Origin: UTCHB3 sp964371075
GTDB taxonomy: Bacteria; Bacteroidota; Ignavibacteria; Ignavibacteriales; Ignavibacteriaceae
Reading direction: 5' to 3'
DNA: 64,000 nt
Assembly: GCA_964371075.1 (NCBI GenBank)
Contig: CAYJKN010000004.1
Location: 186,001-250,000 of the forward strand
Shown: piece by piece, positions 55,152 through 63,603 of the stretch
Position numbering within the stretch: position 1 is the first letter of the stretch
Layout of the letters: each line of letters opens with the position of its first letter
Notes under the pieces: generated by a model
What the model was told of the DNA's origin: nothing
The model's input: only the letters and a program-made list of their open reading frames with translations
The model's database searches: none
Program-made: the position numbers and the translations under genes

Positions 55152-56318
55152 ATGGATACAAATACGGAATCAAATTTTTTATTGGAATTTACTGAGGAGC
55201 AGAGATCAATACAGGAATCAGTAAGGGATTTTGCCGAAAAGAGGATGAAACCTGTTGTGATGGAGTATGACGAATCACAGGCATTCCCCTTCGACATAGT
55301 AAAAGAACTTGCTGAGATGGGGTGTATGGGAATTCTTGTTCCCGAGAAATATCATGGATCGGGACTTGGCTACACCGAATATGCACTCATAGTGGAAGAA
55401 CTGGCAAGAATTGATCCTTCAGTTGCACTTACTGTTGCGGCCCATAATGGACTATGCACTAACCACATTCTGATGAATGGAAGTGAAGCACAAAAAGAGA
55501 AATATTTGCCAAAACTGGCAACGGGTGAAATGATTGGTGCGTGGGGACTTACCGAACCCGTCTCAGGAAGTGATGCCGCATCGATGATTACAACCGCTGT
55601 AAAGGACGGAGATGAGTGGGTTCTTAATGGTAGTAAAACTTTCATTACTCATGGAGGAGTTGGCCATGTTGCGGTAATTATGGCAGTTACTGACAAATCA
55701 AAACATTCTAAAGGTATTTCTGCTTTCATTGTGGAAAAAGGGACTCCAGGATTTATTGTAGGTAAAAAAGAGAACAAGCTGGGAATGAGATCAAGTGACA
55801 CTTGTCAGTTGATGTTCGACAATTGCCGAATTCCTGCCGAGAATCTGATTGGTGTTGAGGGAGAGGGCTTTAAACAGACCATGAAGATTCTTGAAGGTGG
55901 AAGAATTTCAATCGCTGCACTTAGTGTTGGACTTGCTCAAGGTGCACTTACTGAGTCAATAAAATATTCGGGAGAGAGGAAACAATTTGGCAAACCGATA
56001 AACTCCTTCCAGGGCATTCAGTTTAAAATTGCCGATATGGCAACCGAAATTGAAGCTGCCAGATTATTGACATTCAAGGCAGCATCAATCAAAGATGCTG
56101 GCAAACCTCTTGGAAACAGTGCTGCCATGGCAAAACTTTTTGCAAGTGAAGTTGCTGAGAGATGTGCCAATCAAGCCGTTCAAATCTTTGGCGGGTATGG
56201 ATTTATCAAAGATTTTCCTGTCGAAAAATTCTATCGTGACGTAAAACTTCTGACTATTGGTGAAGGCACCTCGGAAGTTCAAAGAATTGTAATTTCCAGA
56301 AATGTGCTGAGTGATTAA
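55152..56318 (+). CDS. Acyl-CoA dehydrogenase
   Basis: 388-aa FAD flavoenzyme that makes 2-enoyl-CoA. Signatures GAWGLTEPVSGSDA, QFGKPINSFQGIQFKIADM and IGEGTSEVQRIVISR are present. The EGT glutamate matches the catalytic base position of butyryl/short-branched dehydrogenases; isovaleryl-CoA dehydrogenase usually has another residue here, so a short-chain or 2-methyl-branched substrate is more likely. It lies 14 bases after meaB and just before the carboxylase gene. Confidence 0.93.
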   Translation: MDTNTESNFLLEFTEEQRSIQESVRDFAEKRMKPVVMEYDESQAFPFDIVKELAEMGCMGILVPEKYHGSGLGYTEYALIVEELARIDPSVALTVAAHNGLCTNHILMNGSEAQKEKYLPKLATGEMIGAWGLTEPVSGSDAASMITTAVKDGDEWVLNGSKTFITHGGVGHVAVIMAVTDKSKHSKGISAFIVEKGTPGFIVGKKENKLGMRSSDTCQLMFDNCRIPAENLIGVEGEGFKQTMKILEGGRISIAALSVGLAQGALTESIKYSGERKQFGKPINSFQGIQFKIADMATEIEAARLLTFKAASIKDAGKPLGNSAAMAKLFASEVAERCANQAVQIFGGYGFIKDFPVEKFYRDVKLLTIGEGTSEVQRIVISRNVLSD

Positions 56319-56321
56319 CCA

Positions 56322-57977
56322 ATGAGAAAAATCGGCAAAAGCTTTTCAGAAGAAGACTCTTTTCATATCAAGGAAGATGTTTACAAGGAACTTGTAAGAA
56401 AACTGGAACACGAGAGAAAAAGAACCCACAAAGGCGGGGGAGACAAGGCTCTTCAGAAGATGAAGGATAAAGGGAAAATGCCTGCGAGAGAGAGGATCGC
56501 ACGACTGATCGACAAAGGCACTAACTTCTTTGAATTAAATACATTTGCCGCGCATGGTATGTATGAAGAGTTTGGTGGAGCTCCCGGCTCCGGAACAATT
56601 TTTGGGATAGGGAAGATTCACTCTCGTGATTGTGTAATTGTGGCTAATGATTCCACAGTAAAAGCGGGAGCGTGGTTTCCGATCACTTGCAAAAAAAATC
56701 TGAGAGCACAGGAAATTGCGATCGAGAACAGACTGCCTGTTATCTATCTGGTTGACAGTGCAGGAGTTTTTCTTCCACTTCAGGATGAAATATTCCCCGA
56801 TAAAGAGCATTTTGGAAGGATTTTTCGAAATAACGCTAAAATGTCAGCGATGGGTATCCCACAAATTGCAGCCATCATGGGACCTTGTGTGGCTGGTGGT
56901 GCATACCTCCCTATAATGAGTGATGAAGCTTTGATTGTGAAAGGCGAAGGTTCGGTTTTCCTTGCAGGTGCACATCTCGTAAAAGCTGCAATTGGCGAAA
57001 TTACTGACAACGACACACTCGGTGGAGCTATGGTTCAAAGCAACATTTCCGGTGTAACCGACTACATCATGGAAAATGATGAAGAGTGCATCGATCAGGT
57101 CAGATCTCTGATCGAAAAATTTGGTGGACAACCCAAAGCCGGATTCTCCAGAGAAAACCCCAGATTCCCTGACTTTCCCGAAAAAGAGATTTATGGAATC
57201 CTTCCGGGTGATGCGATCAAACAATATGATACTTATGAACTGATTGCAAGAATTGTGGACGGCTCAGAGATTGATGAATACAAGGCCGGTTACGGCAAAT
57301 CTCTAATAACTGCTTACGCCAGAATTGACGGTTGGGCAGTGGGAATTGTTGCCAACCAGAGGGCTGTGGTCAAATCCGCAAAAGGTGAAATGCAGGTAGG
57401 GGGAGTAATCTACTCCGACAGTGCCGACAAAGCCTCCCGTTTCATTATGAACTGTAATCAAAAAAAGATACCTCTTCTGTTCTTGCAGGATGTGACCGGA
57501 TTTATGGTGGGTACCAAAGCAGAACATGGTGGAATCATAAAAGATGGCGCCAAGATGGTGAATGCTGTTGCAAATAGTGTTGTCCCAAAAATTACCATTA
57601 TTGTTGGTAACAGTTACGGAGCGGGGAATTATGCAATGTGTGGAAAAGCTTATGATCCAAGGTTCATATTTGCATATCCTGCTGCAAAAATCAGTGTAAT
57701 GGGTGGAAGTCAGGCAGCAAATGTATTGATGGATATCAAAACGAAGCAGTTTGAAAAGGCGGGTAAGGTTTTGGACGAAGAGACAAAACTAAAAATGTAT
57801 GATGAAATTCGGGATTCTTATGAAAGTAAATCATCACCTCTATATGCAGCTGCAAGATTGTGGGTGGACGAAGTGATTGACCCTGCAAAAACCCGTGAAT
57901 ACATTTCACGCAGCATCGAAGCTGCCAACAACAATCCAAATATAGAAGAATTTAAGCTGGGAGTGATACAGGTTTAA
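56322..57977 (+). CDS. Acyl-CoA carboxylase, carboxyltransferase (beta) subunit
   Basis: 551-aa biotin-dependent carboxyltransferase of the 3-methylcrotonyl/propionyl-CoA carboxylase class. Motifs: MPARERIARLIDKGTNFFEL, VYLVDSAGVFLPLQDEIFPD-like acyl-CoA site, MGPCVAGGAYLPIMSDEAL, and the second-half GNSYGAGNYAMCGKAYDP oxyanion region. The DEIFPDKEHFGRIF segment favours methylcrotonyl-type over propionyl-type, though this cannot be settled. The biotin-carrying alpha subunit is not in the window. Confidence 0.9.
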   Translation: MRKIGKSFSEEDSFHIKEDVYKELVRKLEHERKRTHKGGGDKALQKMKDKGKMPARERIARLIDKGTNFFELNTFAAHGMYEEFGGAPGSGTIFGIGKIHSRDCVIVANDSTVKAGAWFPITCKKNLRAQEIAIENRLPVIYLVDSAGVFLPLQDEIFPDKEHFGRIFRNNAKMSAMGIPQIAAIMGPCVAGGAYLPIMSDEALIVKGEGSVFLAGAHLVKAAIGEITDNDTLGGAMVQSNISGVTDYIMENDEECIDQVRSLIEKFGGQPKAGFSRENPRFPDFPEKEIYGILPGDAIKQYDTYELIARIVDGSEIDEYKAGYGKSLITAYARIDGWAVGIVANQRAVVKSAKGEMQVGGVIYSDSADKASRFIMNCNQKKIPLLFLQDVTGFMVGTKAEHGGIIKDGAKMVNAVANSVVPKITIIVGNSYGAGNYAMCGKAYDPRFIFAYPAAKISVMGGSQAANVLMDIKTKQFEKAGKVLDEETKLKMYDEIRDSYESKSSPLYAAARLWVDEVIDPAKTREYISRSIEAANNNPNIEEFKLGVIQV

Positions 57978-57978
57978 T

Positions 57979-58010
57979 GCAATAATGCAGTAATCCAATA
58001 ATCCAATAAT
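57979..58010. repeat. 8-bp tandem repeat after carboxylase stop
   Basis: Four units: GCAATAAT, GCAGTAAT, CCAATAAT, CCAATAAT, starting two bases after the stop codon. Units are similar but not identical. Confidence 0.8.
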
Positions 58011-58038
58011 GAGGAGGACGCGGCTCCACCACGGTAGT

Positions 58039-58076
58039 GCCATATGGCGATTTTTAATAGAACGGAGATGTTCTAT
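58039..58076. repeat. Palindrome plus hairpin in intergenic region
   Basis: GCCATATGGC (58039-58048) is a perfect palindrome, and ATAGAAC (58057-58063) pairs with GTTCTAT (58070-58076) around GGAGAT. No T tract. Lies between two tandem arrays in the convergent gap, so it looks like part of a repeated intergenic element rather than a simple terminator. Confidence 0.5.
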
Positions 58077-58085
58077 ATATTTGAA

Positions 58086-58120
58086 ACCTGATACCTGATA
58101 CTTAATACTTAATATTTAAA
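58086..58120. repeat. 7-bp tandem repeat overlapping thioesterase stop
   Basis: Units ACCTGAT, ACCTGAT, ACTTAAT, ACTTAAT, ATTTAAA, a period of seven with stepwise change. The minus-strand stop codon of the thioesterase (58116-58118) lies inside the last unit. Confidence 0.8.
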
Positions 58121-58532
58121 CAACCGACCATTTTGAGATGAGTTCCTCGGTTGGTCGCATTGGTCTGAGGGTTTTAATATCGATTGGACACCAGAGGGAG
58201 AGGGCTTCGACGAACACACGGGAGTCGGATTGTCTGTAGATGGTGGTATATCTTTCAAAAAGGTGTTTGCGGGTTTTTCCAACCCATGTTTTCACTACCA
58301 CGGTGTCTCCCATCTTAGCCGAATATTTGTAATCGATTTCATGCCGTGCGATTACAAATGCAATTGTTTGACTTAAGTGTGGGTCTGCAGAGGTCATCCA
58401 ATGGTTTATGGCAGCTTCCTGAATCCATTTAACATAAATAAGATTGCCAACATGATTTAGTTGATCGATGTGTTCCTGTTCGACAGGGATTATGATCTCA
58501 AAGGGGGTGAGGGAGGTTAATTCATTTTCCAT
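58116..58532 (-). CDS. Hotdog-fold acyl-CoA thioesterase (YbgC/FadM-like)
   Basis: 138-aa 4-hydroxybenzoyl-CoA thioesterase family protein. EHIDQLNHVGNLIYVKWIQE holds the conserved Asp23 and the NH pair at 27-28, where the catalytic Asp and the tyrosine-to-valine site of YbgC lie. The pattern VVVKTWVGKTRKHLFER is typical of the family. Substrate not known. It is eight bases downstream of fmt on the same strand. Confidence 0.87.
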   Translation of the reverse strand: MENELTSLTPFEIIIPVEQEHIDQLNHVGNLIYVKWIQEAAINHWMTSADPHLSQTIAFVIARHEIDYKYSAKMGDTVVVKTWVGKTRKHLFERYTTIYRQSDSRVFVEALSLWCPIDIKTLRPMRPTEELISKWSVV

Positions 58533-58540
58533 TTCGATCC

Positions 58541-59437
58541 CTAAATTTTGTAACCTCTTAAAAACTCATCGGCTGTCATTCGCTTTTTACCTTCCGGCTG
58601 AATTTCGAGAATTTCCAATGAACCGTTACCCGTTCCAACAAATATCTGATGTTTGTTTGTCATAAATTGCCCGGGAGAGAGGTCCTGTTCTGAGTATGCT
58701 GTTTTATAGATTTTAAAGTGTTTGTTATCATGTATAAAAAAAGCACCCGGGGAAGGAGAAAGTCCTCTGACAAGATTATGAATTGAGAGGGCATCATTAT
58801 TAAAATCGAGTTGGCATATTTCTTTGGTGATTTTTGGAGCCGGAGATGCAAGGGAATCATCCTGCGGCAAGAGATGTACATTTCCCGAAGCAAGCATATC
58901 AACTGTACTGATTACCAGCCCCGCCCCAACATCTGCCATTTTTTCATAAAGGGAACCGAAGTTATCACTTTCTTCAATCACCACTTCCTCTTTTAAGTAG
59001 ATATTACCTGTGTCAACTTTATCTGCAAGTTTAAAAGTTGTGAGACCTGTGATTTTGTCGCCCTTGATTATCGCCCACTGGATTGGAGCAGCTCCACGAT
59101 ATTTGGGGAGCAAAGATCCATGAAGGTTAAAACTTCCCAATGGAGGAAGGTTGTAAACGGATGAAGGAAGAATTTTAAATGCCACAACGATAAAAAGATC
59201 GGCATTAATTTCTTTTAGTTGTGTAACAAATTCTTCTGACTTCAGAGATTCAGGTTGAATAACAGGAATATTGTTTTCAATTGCAAATTGTTTTACAGGA
59301 GAGGGGAGAATCTTTTTACCGCGTCCCTGTTCTTTGTCAGTTACAGTAACAACGGCAACCACCTCATGAGCCGAATTAACTAATTTTTCGAGACATCTTA
59401 CTGCGATTGAGGGAGTACCGAAAAAAACAATTTTCAT
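58541..59437 (-). CDS. fmt: Methionyl-tRNA formyltransferase
   Basis: 298 aa; formylates the initiator tRNA. N-terminal MKIVFFGTPSIAVRCL, and catalytic residues Asn104 and His106 (SFNLHGSLLPKYRGA) with Asp142 match the family spacing. The C-terminal oligonucleotide-binding domain is present. The gene overlaps def by one base, the usual def-fmt pairing. Confidence 0.96.
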   Translation of the reverse strand: MKIVFFGTPSIAVRCLEKLVNSAHEVVAVVTVTDKEQGRGKKILPSPVKQFAIENNIPVIQPESLKSEEFVTQLKEINADLFIVVAFKILPSSVYNLPPLGSFNLHGSLLPKYRGAAPIQWAIIKGDKITGLTTFKLADKVDTGNIYLKEEVVIEESDNFGSLYEKMADVGAGLVISTVDMLASGNVHLLPQDDSLASPAPKITKEICQLDFNNDALSIHNLVRGLSPSPGAFFIHDNKHFKIYKTAYSEQDLSPGQFMTNKHQIFVGTGNGSLEILEIQPEGKKRMTADEFLRGYKI

Positions 59438-59991
59438 TAGTCGCGTTCTCTTTCGGTAACAGGATAGTCAACTTCCACTTTACGGTTTTTGATCCTGATA
59501 AGTTCTCTTTTGAGTTTTTTCTGTTGATCCTCGGGGATGCGATCGGTAAAATAGATACCCTGCAGGTGGTCATATTCATGCTGAATTACTCGAGCCAGGA
59601 AGTCTTCCACCTCGAGGGTCTGATCATTAAATTCGAGATCCTTAAATTGGATCTTGATTTTTTTAGGTCGAATAACTTCAGACCTGACATCAGGGATACT
59701 AAGACACCCTTCCTCATAAGAAGCGGTTTCTTCCGATCTTTCAACAATTTTTGGATTGATGAACACACGGGGTTTCTCGTTGGGGTATTCTTTCATCACG
59801 GAGATGTCGACCACAAAAACAGATTTTGAAGAACCCACCTGATTTGCTGCAAGTCCAACACCTGAAGCCTCATGCATTGTTTCAAACATATCTTTTACAA
59901 ATTTGATCGTTTCAGGATCAATTTTTTGAACAGGGATTGTTTTTTTACGGAGTATTTTATCTCCGTACTGATTAACGGGAATTTGGGTCAT
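59437..59991 (-). CDS. def: Peptide deformylase
   Basis: 184-aa metalloenzyme that removes the N-formyl group from new proteins. All three motifs present: GVGLAANQVG, EEGCLSIP (metal ligand Cys96), and QHEYDHLQG (His138, Glu139, His142). It is coupled to fmt and follows the UDP-xylose synthase gene by six bases. Confidence 0.97.
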   Translation of the reverse strand: MTQIPVNQYGDKILRKKTIPVQKIDPETIKFVKDMFETMHEASGVGLAANQVGSSKSVFVVDISVMKEYPNEKPRVFINPKIVERSEETASYEEGCLSIPDVRSEVIRPKKIKIQFKDLEFNDQTLEVEDFLARVIQHEYDHLQGIYFTDRIPEDQQKKLKRELIRIKNRKVEVDYPVTERERD

Positions 59992-59997
59992 AAATAG

Positions 59998-60942
59998 TTA
60001 ATGTTTTAGTTGATTTTTAAAATAATCTATCGCTATTAAAACACCGGTTTTTCTGTCAACTTTTGGTGTCCAGCCGAGGATATTGGTTGCTCTCGTAATA
60101 TCCGGTTGGCGTATTTTAGGGTCGTCTTCCGGCAGTTCCATATATGTAATACTGCTTTTTGAGCCTGTAAGTTCAATAACTTCTTCTGCAAACTGTTTTA
60201 TTGTTATTTCTGCGGGATTACCGATATTTACAGGATAAACTTCATCAGAGAAGAGAAGTCTGACCAGACCATCAACCAGGTCGTCAACATAACAGAAACT
60301 TCGGGTTTGGGAACCGTCGCCAAAGATTGTTAATGGTTCATTATTCAGTGCTTGAGAGATGAAAACAGGAAGAGCACGCCCATCATTTAGTCGCATTCTG
60401 GGGCCATAGGTATTAAAGATTCTCGCAATTCGTGTCTGAACACCATGATATCTGTTGTATGCCATGGTCAACGATTCGGCAAACCTTTTAGCTTCGTCAT
60501 AAACTCCTCTTGGACCAACAGTATTCACATTTCCCCAATAACTCTCAGTTTGTGGATGGATCAGAGGATCACCATAAACTTCTGAAGTAGAGGCAAGCAG
60601 GAAAGTCGCATTTTTCTCTTTTGCCAATCCGAGAGCTTTGTGAGTCCCAAGTGAACCCACCTTCAGCGTTTGGATTGGAAATTGTAAATAATCGATAGGG
60701 CTTGCCGGTGAAGCGAAGTGCAGAATATAGTCAACCGGTCCCATTACATGGATAAAGTTGGTGACGTCGTGTTTGATAAAGGTGAAGTCTTCATTACCAA
60801 AAAGATGTCCGATATTATCGAGATTACCTGTAATAAGATTATCGATACAAATTACCTTACAATCCTCTTTAAGGAGTCGATCAGCGAGATGAGATCCCAG
60901 AAATCCGGCTCCACCGGTAATAACTGCGGTTTTTTTCATCAA
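59998..60942 (-). CDS. UDP-glucuronate decarboxylase (UDP-xylose synthase)
   Basis: 314-aa extended short-chain dehydrogenase: GGAGFLGSHLA binds NAD, active-site Tyr148/Lys152 in GVYDEAKR, and ARIFNTYGPRMRLNDGRALP is the UXS signature. It makes UDP-xylose from UDP-glucuronate, the product of the gene just upstream (overlap four bases), so the two form a two-step pathway for polysaccharide donors. Confidence 0.92.
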   Translation of the reverse strand: MMKKTAVITGGAGFLGSHLADRLLKEDCKVICIDNLITGNLDNIGHLFGNEDFTFIKHDVTNFIHVMGPVDYILHFASPASPIDYLQFPIQTLKVGSLGTHKALGLAKEKNATFLLASTSEVYGDPLIHPQTESYWGNVNTVGPRGVYDEAKRFAESLTMAYNRYHGVQTRIARIFNTYGPRMRLNDGRALPVFISQALNNEPLTIFGDGSQTRSFCYVDDLVDGLVRLLFSDEVYPVNIGNPAEITIKQFAEEVIELTGSKSSITYMELPEDDPKIRQPDITRATNILGWTPKVDRKTGVLIAIDYFKNQLKH

Positions 60943-62267
60943 TTAGATCCCAAAACGACTTTTCTTCCAATGCTGTAGTATGAAAATTTCAATTTTTGCA
61001 TTTCATTTACTTCATACATGTTTCTCCCGTCAAATATCAGTGGTGATTTTAACCTTGCTCTCAACTGTGCAAAATCGGGTTTTTTGAATTCACCCCACTC
61101 TGTAAAAATGACGAGTGCATCGGCATCATCAAGGGCGGAATATTTGTCGGTTGCATATTCTATAGTGTCATTAAGATAAAAACGGGCATTTTCTGATGCA
61201 ACCGGGTCGTAGGCAGTGATAGAAACACCTTCGTTTACCAACCGTTTGATCACTGTTACAGAGGGAGCTTCTCTCATATCGTCGGTATCGGGTTTAAATG
61301 CCAGACCCCAAACGGCAAGTTTTTTCCCTTTGAGATTACCATTAAAATGGGAAGAAATTTTGTTGAAGAATCGGACTCTTTGTTCCTGGTTGATTCTGTC
61401 AACCTCTGCAAGTAACACAAGTTTGGCATCAAAATCGATAGAAGTTTTAATAAGTGCATTTACATCTTTTGGAAAACAGGAGCCACCATAACCCACGCCG
61501 GGGAAAAGGAACCTGTGTCCAATTCTGGGATCTGAACCCATCCCAAGTCTCACAAGATCGATATCCGCAGTGGCTTTTTCACAAAAATTTGCAAGATCGT
61601 TCATAAATGTGATTTTTGTGGCAAGGAAACTGTTTGAGGCATATTTTGTTACTTCAGCGCTTCTGATATCCATTTCAATGATAGAATTCCCCATTGTGAC
61701 AAATGGTTCATACAAGTCACGGAGCATTTCAAGTGCTTTTTCAGAATCAGAGCCCACAACCACTCTATCAGGTTTCATAAAATCTTCAACTGCAAATCCT
61801 TCTCTAAGGAATTCGGGGTTTGATGCAACAGCAAAATTCTTAACTCCCTTGGTTGAAAGAATTCCAAAGATAATTTGTCCTGTTCCAACAGGCGCAGTGC
61901 TTTTGTTGATGATCAACTTAAAGTCATCAGTCTCTGAAAGTATATCGCCAAGTTTTCCGGTAATATTCATCACATGGCTAAGATCAGCTGAACCATCTTC
62001 ATCTTGTGGAGTGGGTAGACAGAGGAATACCATGTCAGATGCCAGAGTAGCCGCTTTTAGATCATCAGTAAATTTTAACCTGCCGTTATTGAAGTTTCTT
62101 GAATATATAACTTCGAGGCCTGGTTCGTAAATTGTGATGTGGTTGGAGTTTAATTTTTCAAGTTTATTTTTATCATTATCAACACAGATAACATTATTAC
62201 CCATTTCTGCAAAACAGGTTCCGGAGACAAGACCAACATATCCCGTTCCAATAATAGCGATGTTCAT
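60939..62267 (-). CDS. ugd: UDP-glucose 6-dehydrogenase
   Basis: 442-aa NAD enzyme oxidising UDP-glucose to UDP-glucuronate. N-terminal Rossmann motif IGTGYVGLVSGTCFAEMG, catalytic Cys264 in GGSCFPKDVNAL, and the C-terminal VWGLAFKPDTDDMREAPS are all present. First gene of the minus-strand block ugd-uxs-def-fmt. Confidence 0.95.
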   Translation of the reverse strand: MNIAIIGTGYVGLVSGTCFAEMGNNVICVDNDKNKLEKLNSNHITIYEPGLEVIYSRNFNNGRLKFTDDLKAATLASDMVFLCLPTPQDEDGSADLSHVMNITGKLGDILSETDDFKLIINKSTAPVGTGQIIFGILSTKGVKNFAVASNPEFLREGFAVEDFMKPDRVVVGSDSEKALEMLRDLYEPFVTMGNSIIEMDIRSAEVTKYASNSFLATKITFMNDLANFCEKATADIDLVRLGMGSDPRIGHRFLFPGVGYGGSCFPKDVNALIKTSIDFDAKLVLLAEVDRINQEQRVRFFNKISSHFNGNLKGKKLAVWGLAFKPDTDDMREAPSVTVIKRLVNEGVSITAYDPVASENARFYLNDTIEYATDKYSALDDADALVIFTEWGEFKKPDFAQLRARLKSPLIFDGRNMYEVNEMQKLKFSYYSIGRKVVLGSN

Positions 62268-62301
62268 TAAAATATTACCTTTCTGAATAAAATCACAACA
62301 A

Positions 62302-62309
62302 CAAATATA
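62302..62309 (-). promoter_or_regulatory. Candidate -7 box for ugd
   Basis: Minus strand reads TATATTTG, an exact TAnnTTTG match identical to those at 5367-5374 and 9088-9095, 34 bases before the ugd ATG. No upstream TTG at the right spacing. Confidence 0.32.
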
Positions 62310-62397
62310 ACGGTTGATGTCGAAATAATCAGTTGTAATATGGTTAGCAGACCGATAATTATTAAATTAGCAGATTAGTTTTTTTCTGAAAGTGGTA

Positions 62398-63555
62398 ATG
62401 CAAATTCTACTCTTTTATCTCTTTGTAATTTCGATGTTTTTGATATTTCACACCTATCTTTTTTATCCGGTGATAGTGAAATTATATTCGCTTGTAGCTG
62501 CTAAAAAATTCAAAAAAGACAGGAGTAAATTGCCAAAAGTATCAGTTTTGATAGCAGCTTACAATGAGGAAAAAGTGATCGGGGAGACTGTTAAAACACT
62601 TTTGGAATCAGATTATCCCAAGGACAGGTTCGAGGTTTTAGTTGGTTCAGATAATTCAAAAGACCGAACACATGAAATCATGGAGGAGCTTGCTGCATCC
62701 GATTCGCGAGTAAAATTTTATCCATTTTTTGAGAGGAATGGAAAACCGGGGGTACTGAACAGAATTGAGGAAAAAGCAAACGGGGAAGTGCTTATCATCT
62801 GTGACTCAAATATGCTGTTTGATAAAAACGCTGTGATGGAGATGGCCTCACTATTTGCAGATAAAAGAATCGGGGGGGTATCCGGTGAGATAAAGTTAAA
62901 AAAAAGCAAAACCGGCAACCAGGAAGGTACTTATTGGAAACTTGAATCGAGAATTAAAGATTCTGAGGGGAAAGTGGGTTCATTAATTGGTGCAAACGGT
63001 GGGATGTACGGAATAAGAAGGGAGCTCTATTGGAAGTATCCTTTGGGTGAAACAATTCAGGATGACCTCTTAATGACTTTAAAGGTTATTTCAGCAGGCT
63101 ACGATTTTACTTATGATACAACTGCTTTTTCGTATGAGGAACCCACAGCAACAAATGAAGATGAATTTAAAAGAAAAAAGAGAATTCAGGTTGGTAATTT
63201 AGGGGCTTTAAAATATGTTAAAGAGTTTCTCAATCCTTTTTCGGGTTTTACTGCTTTTGCACTTTGGTCGCACAAGATATTGAGGTGGTTTTCACCTCAC
63301 TTATTAATCCTTGTTATCGTGACAAATCTATTTTTACTTGATTATTCTCCTTTTTTCATGTTTAGTATTTACATGATAGGTGCTTCCTTCAATCTGGCAA
63401 TACTCGGGTACTTTTTTAACAGACTGGGACTCAGATTTGTACCGTTTTTGCTCTTTTACTATTTTTATGGGGCATTGGGTGCATTGCTCGCGGGGTCATT
63501 TCAGTATTATTTCAGTAAAACTTCTGCCACCTGGGAACCAACCAAAAGGGTGTAG
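62398..63555 (+). CDS. Membrane glycosyltransferase family 2
   Basis: 385 aa: an N-terminal membrane helix, then a GT2 domain (KVSVLIAAYNEEKVIGET, DNSKDRTHE, the DSN in place of DxD, and ETIQDDLLMTLKV with the catalytic-base-like QDD), followed by four C-terminal helices. The layout is that of hyaluronan/cellulose-synthase-like processive enzymes but without the QxxRW signature in full; RKKRIQVGN stands there. It probably adds sugars at the cytoplasmic face. ATG at 62398 preferred to GTG at 62392. Confidence 0.88.
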   Translation: MQILLFYLFVISMFLIFHTYLFYPVIVKLYSLVAAKKFKKDRSKLPKVSVLIAAYNEEKVIGETVKTLLESDYPKDRFEVLVGSDNSKDRTHEIMEELAASDSRVKFYPFFERNGKPGVLNRIEEKANGEVLIICDSNMLFDKNAVMEMASLFADKRIGGVSGEIKLKKSKTGNQEGTYWKLESRIKDSEGKVGSLIGANGGMYGIRRELYWKYPLGETIQDDLLMTLKVISAGYDFTYDTTAFSYEEPTATNEDEFKRKKRIQVGNLGALKYVKEFLNPFSGFTAFALWSHKILRWFSPHLLILVIVTNLFLLDYSPFFMFSIYMIGASFNLAILGYFFNRLGLRFVPFLLFYYFYGALGALLAGSFQYYFSKTSATWEPTKRV

Positions 63556-63603
63556 CCAATTGAGATCAGACAAACAAAATTTTATCATCGAGAGGAATAT
63601 ATA

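Noticed and set aside
59407..59829. 140-codon plus-strand frame opposite def
   Set aside because: Phenylalanine-rich antisense shadow of peptide deformylase.
61570..62130. 186-codon plus-strand open frame opposite ugd
   Set aside because: Lies entirely antisense to a gene with all UDP-glucose dehydrogenase motifs; no ribosome site or family match.
62344..62374. Fourth tandem array in the ugd/GT2 gap
   Set aside because: TTAGCAGA occurs twice (62344-62351, 62367-62374) but the 15 bases between do not repeat it, so this is a simple direct repeat.
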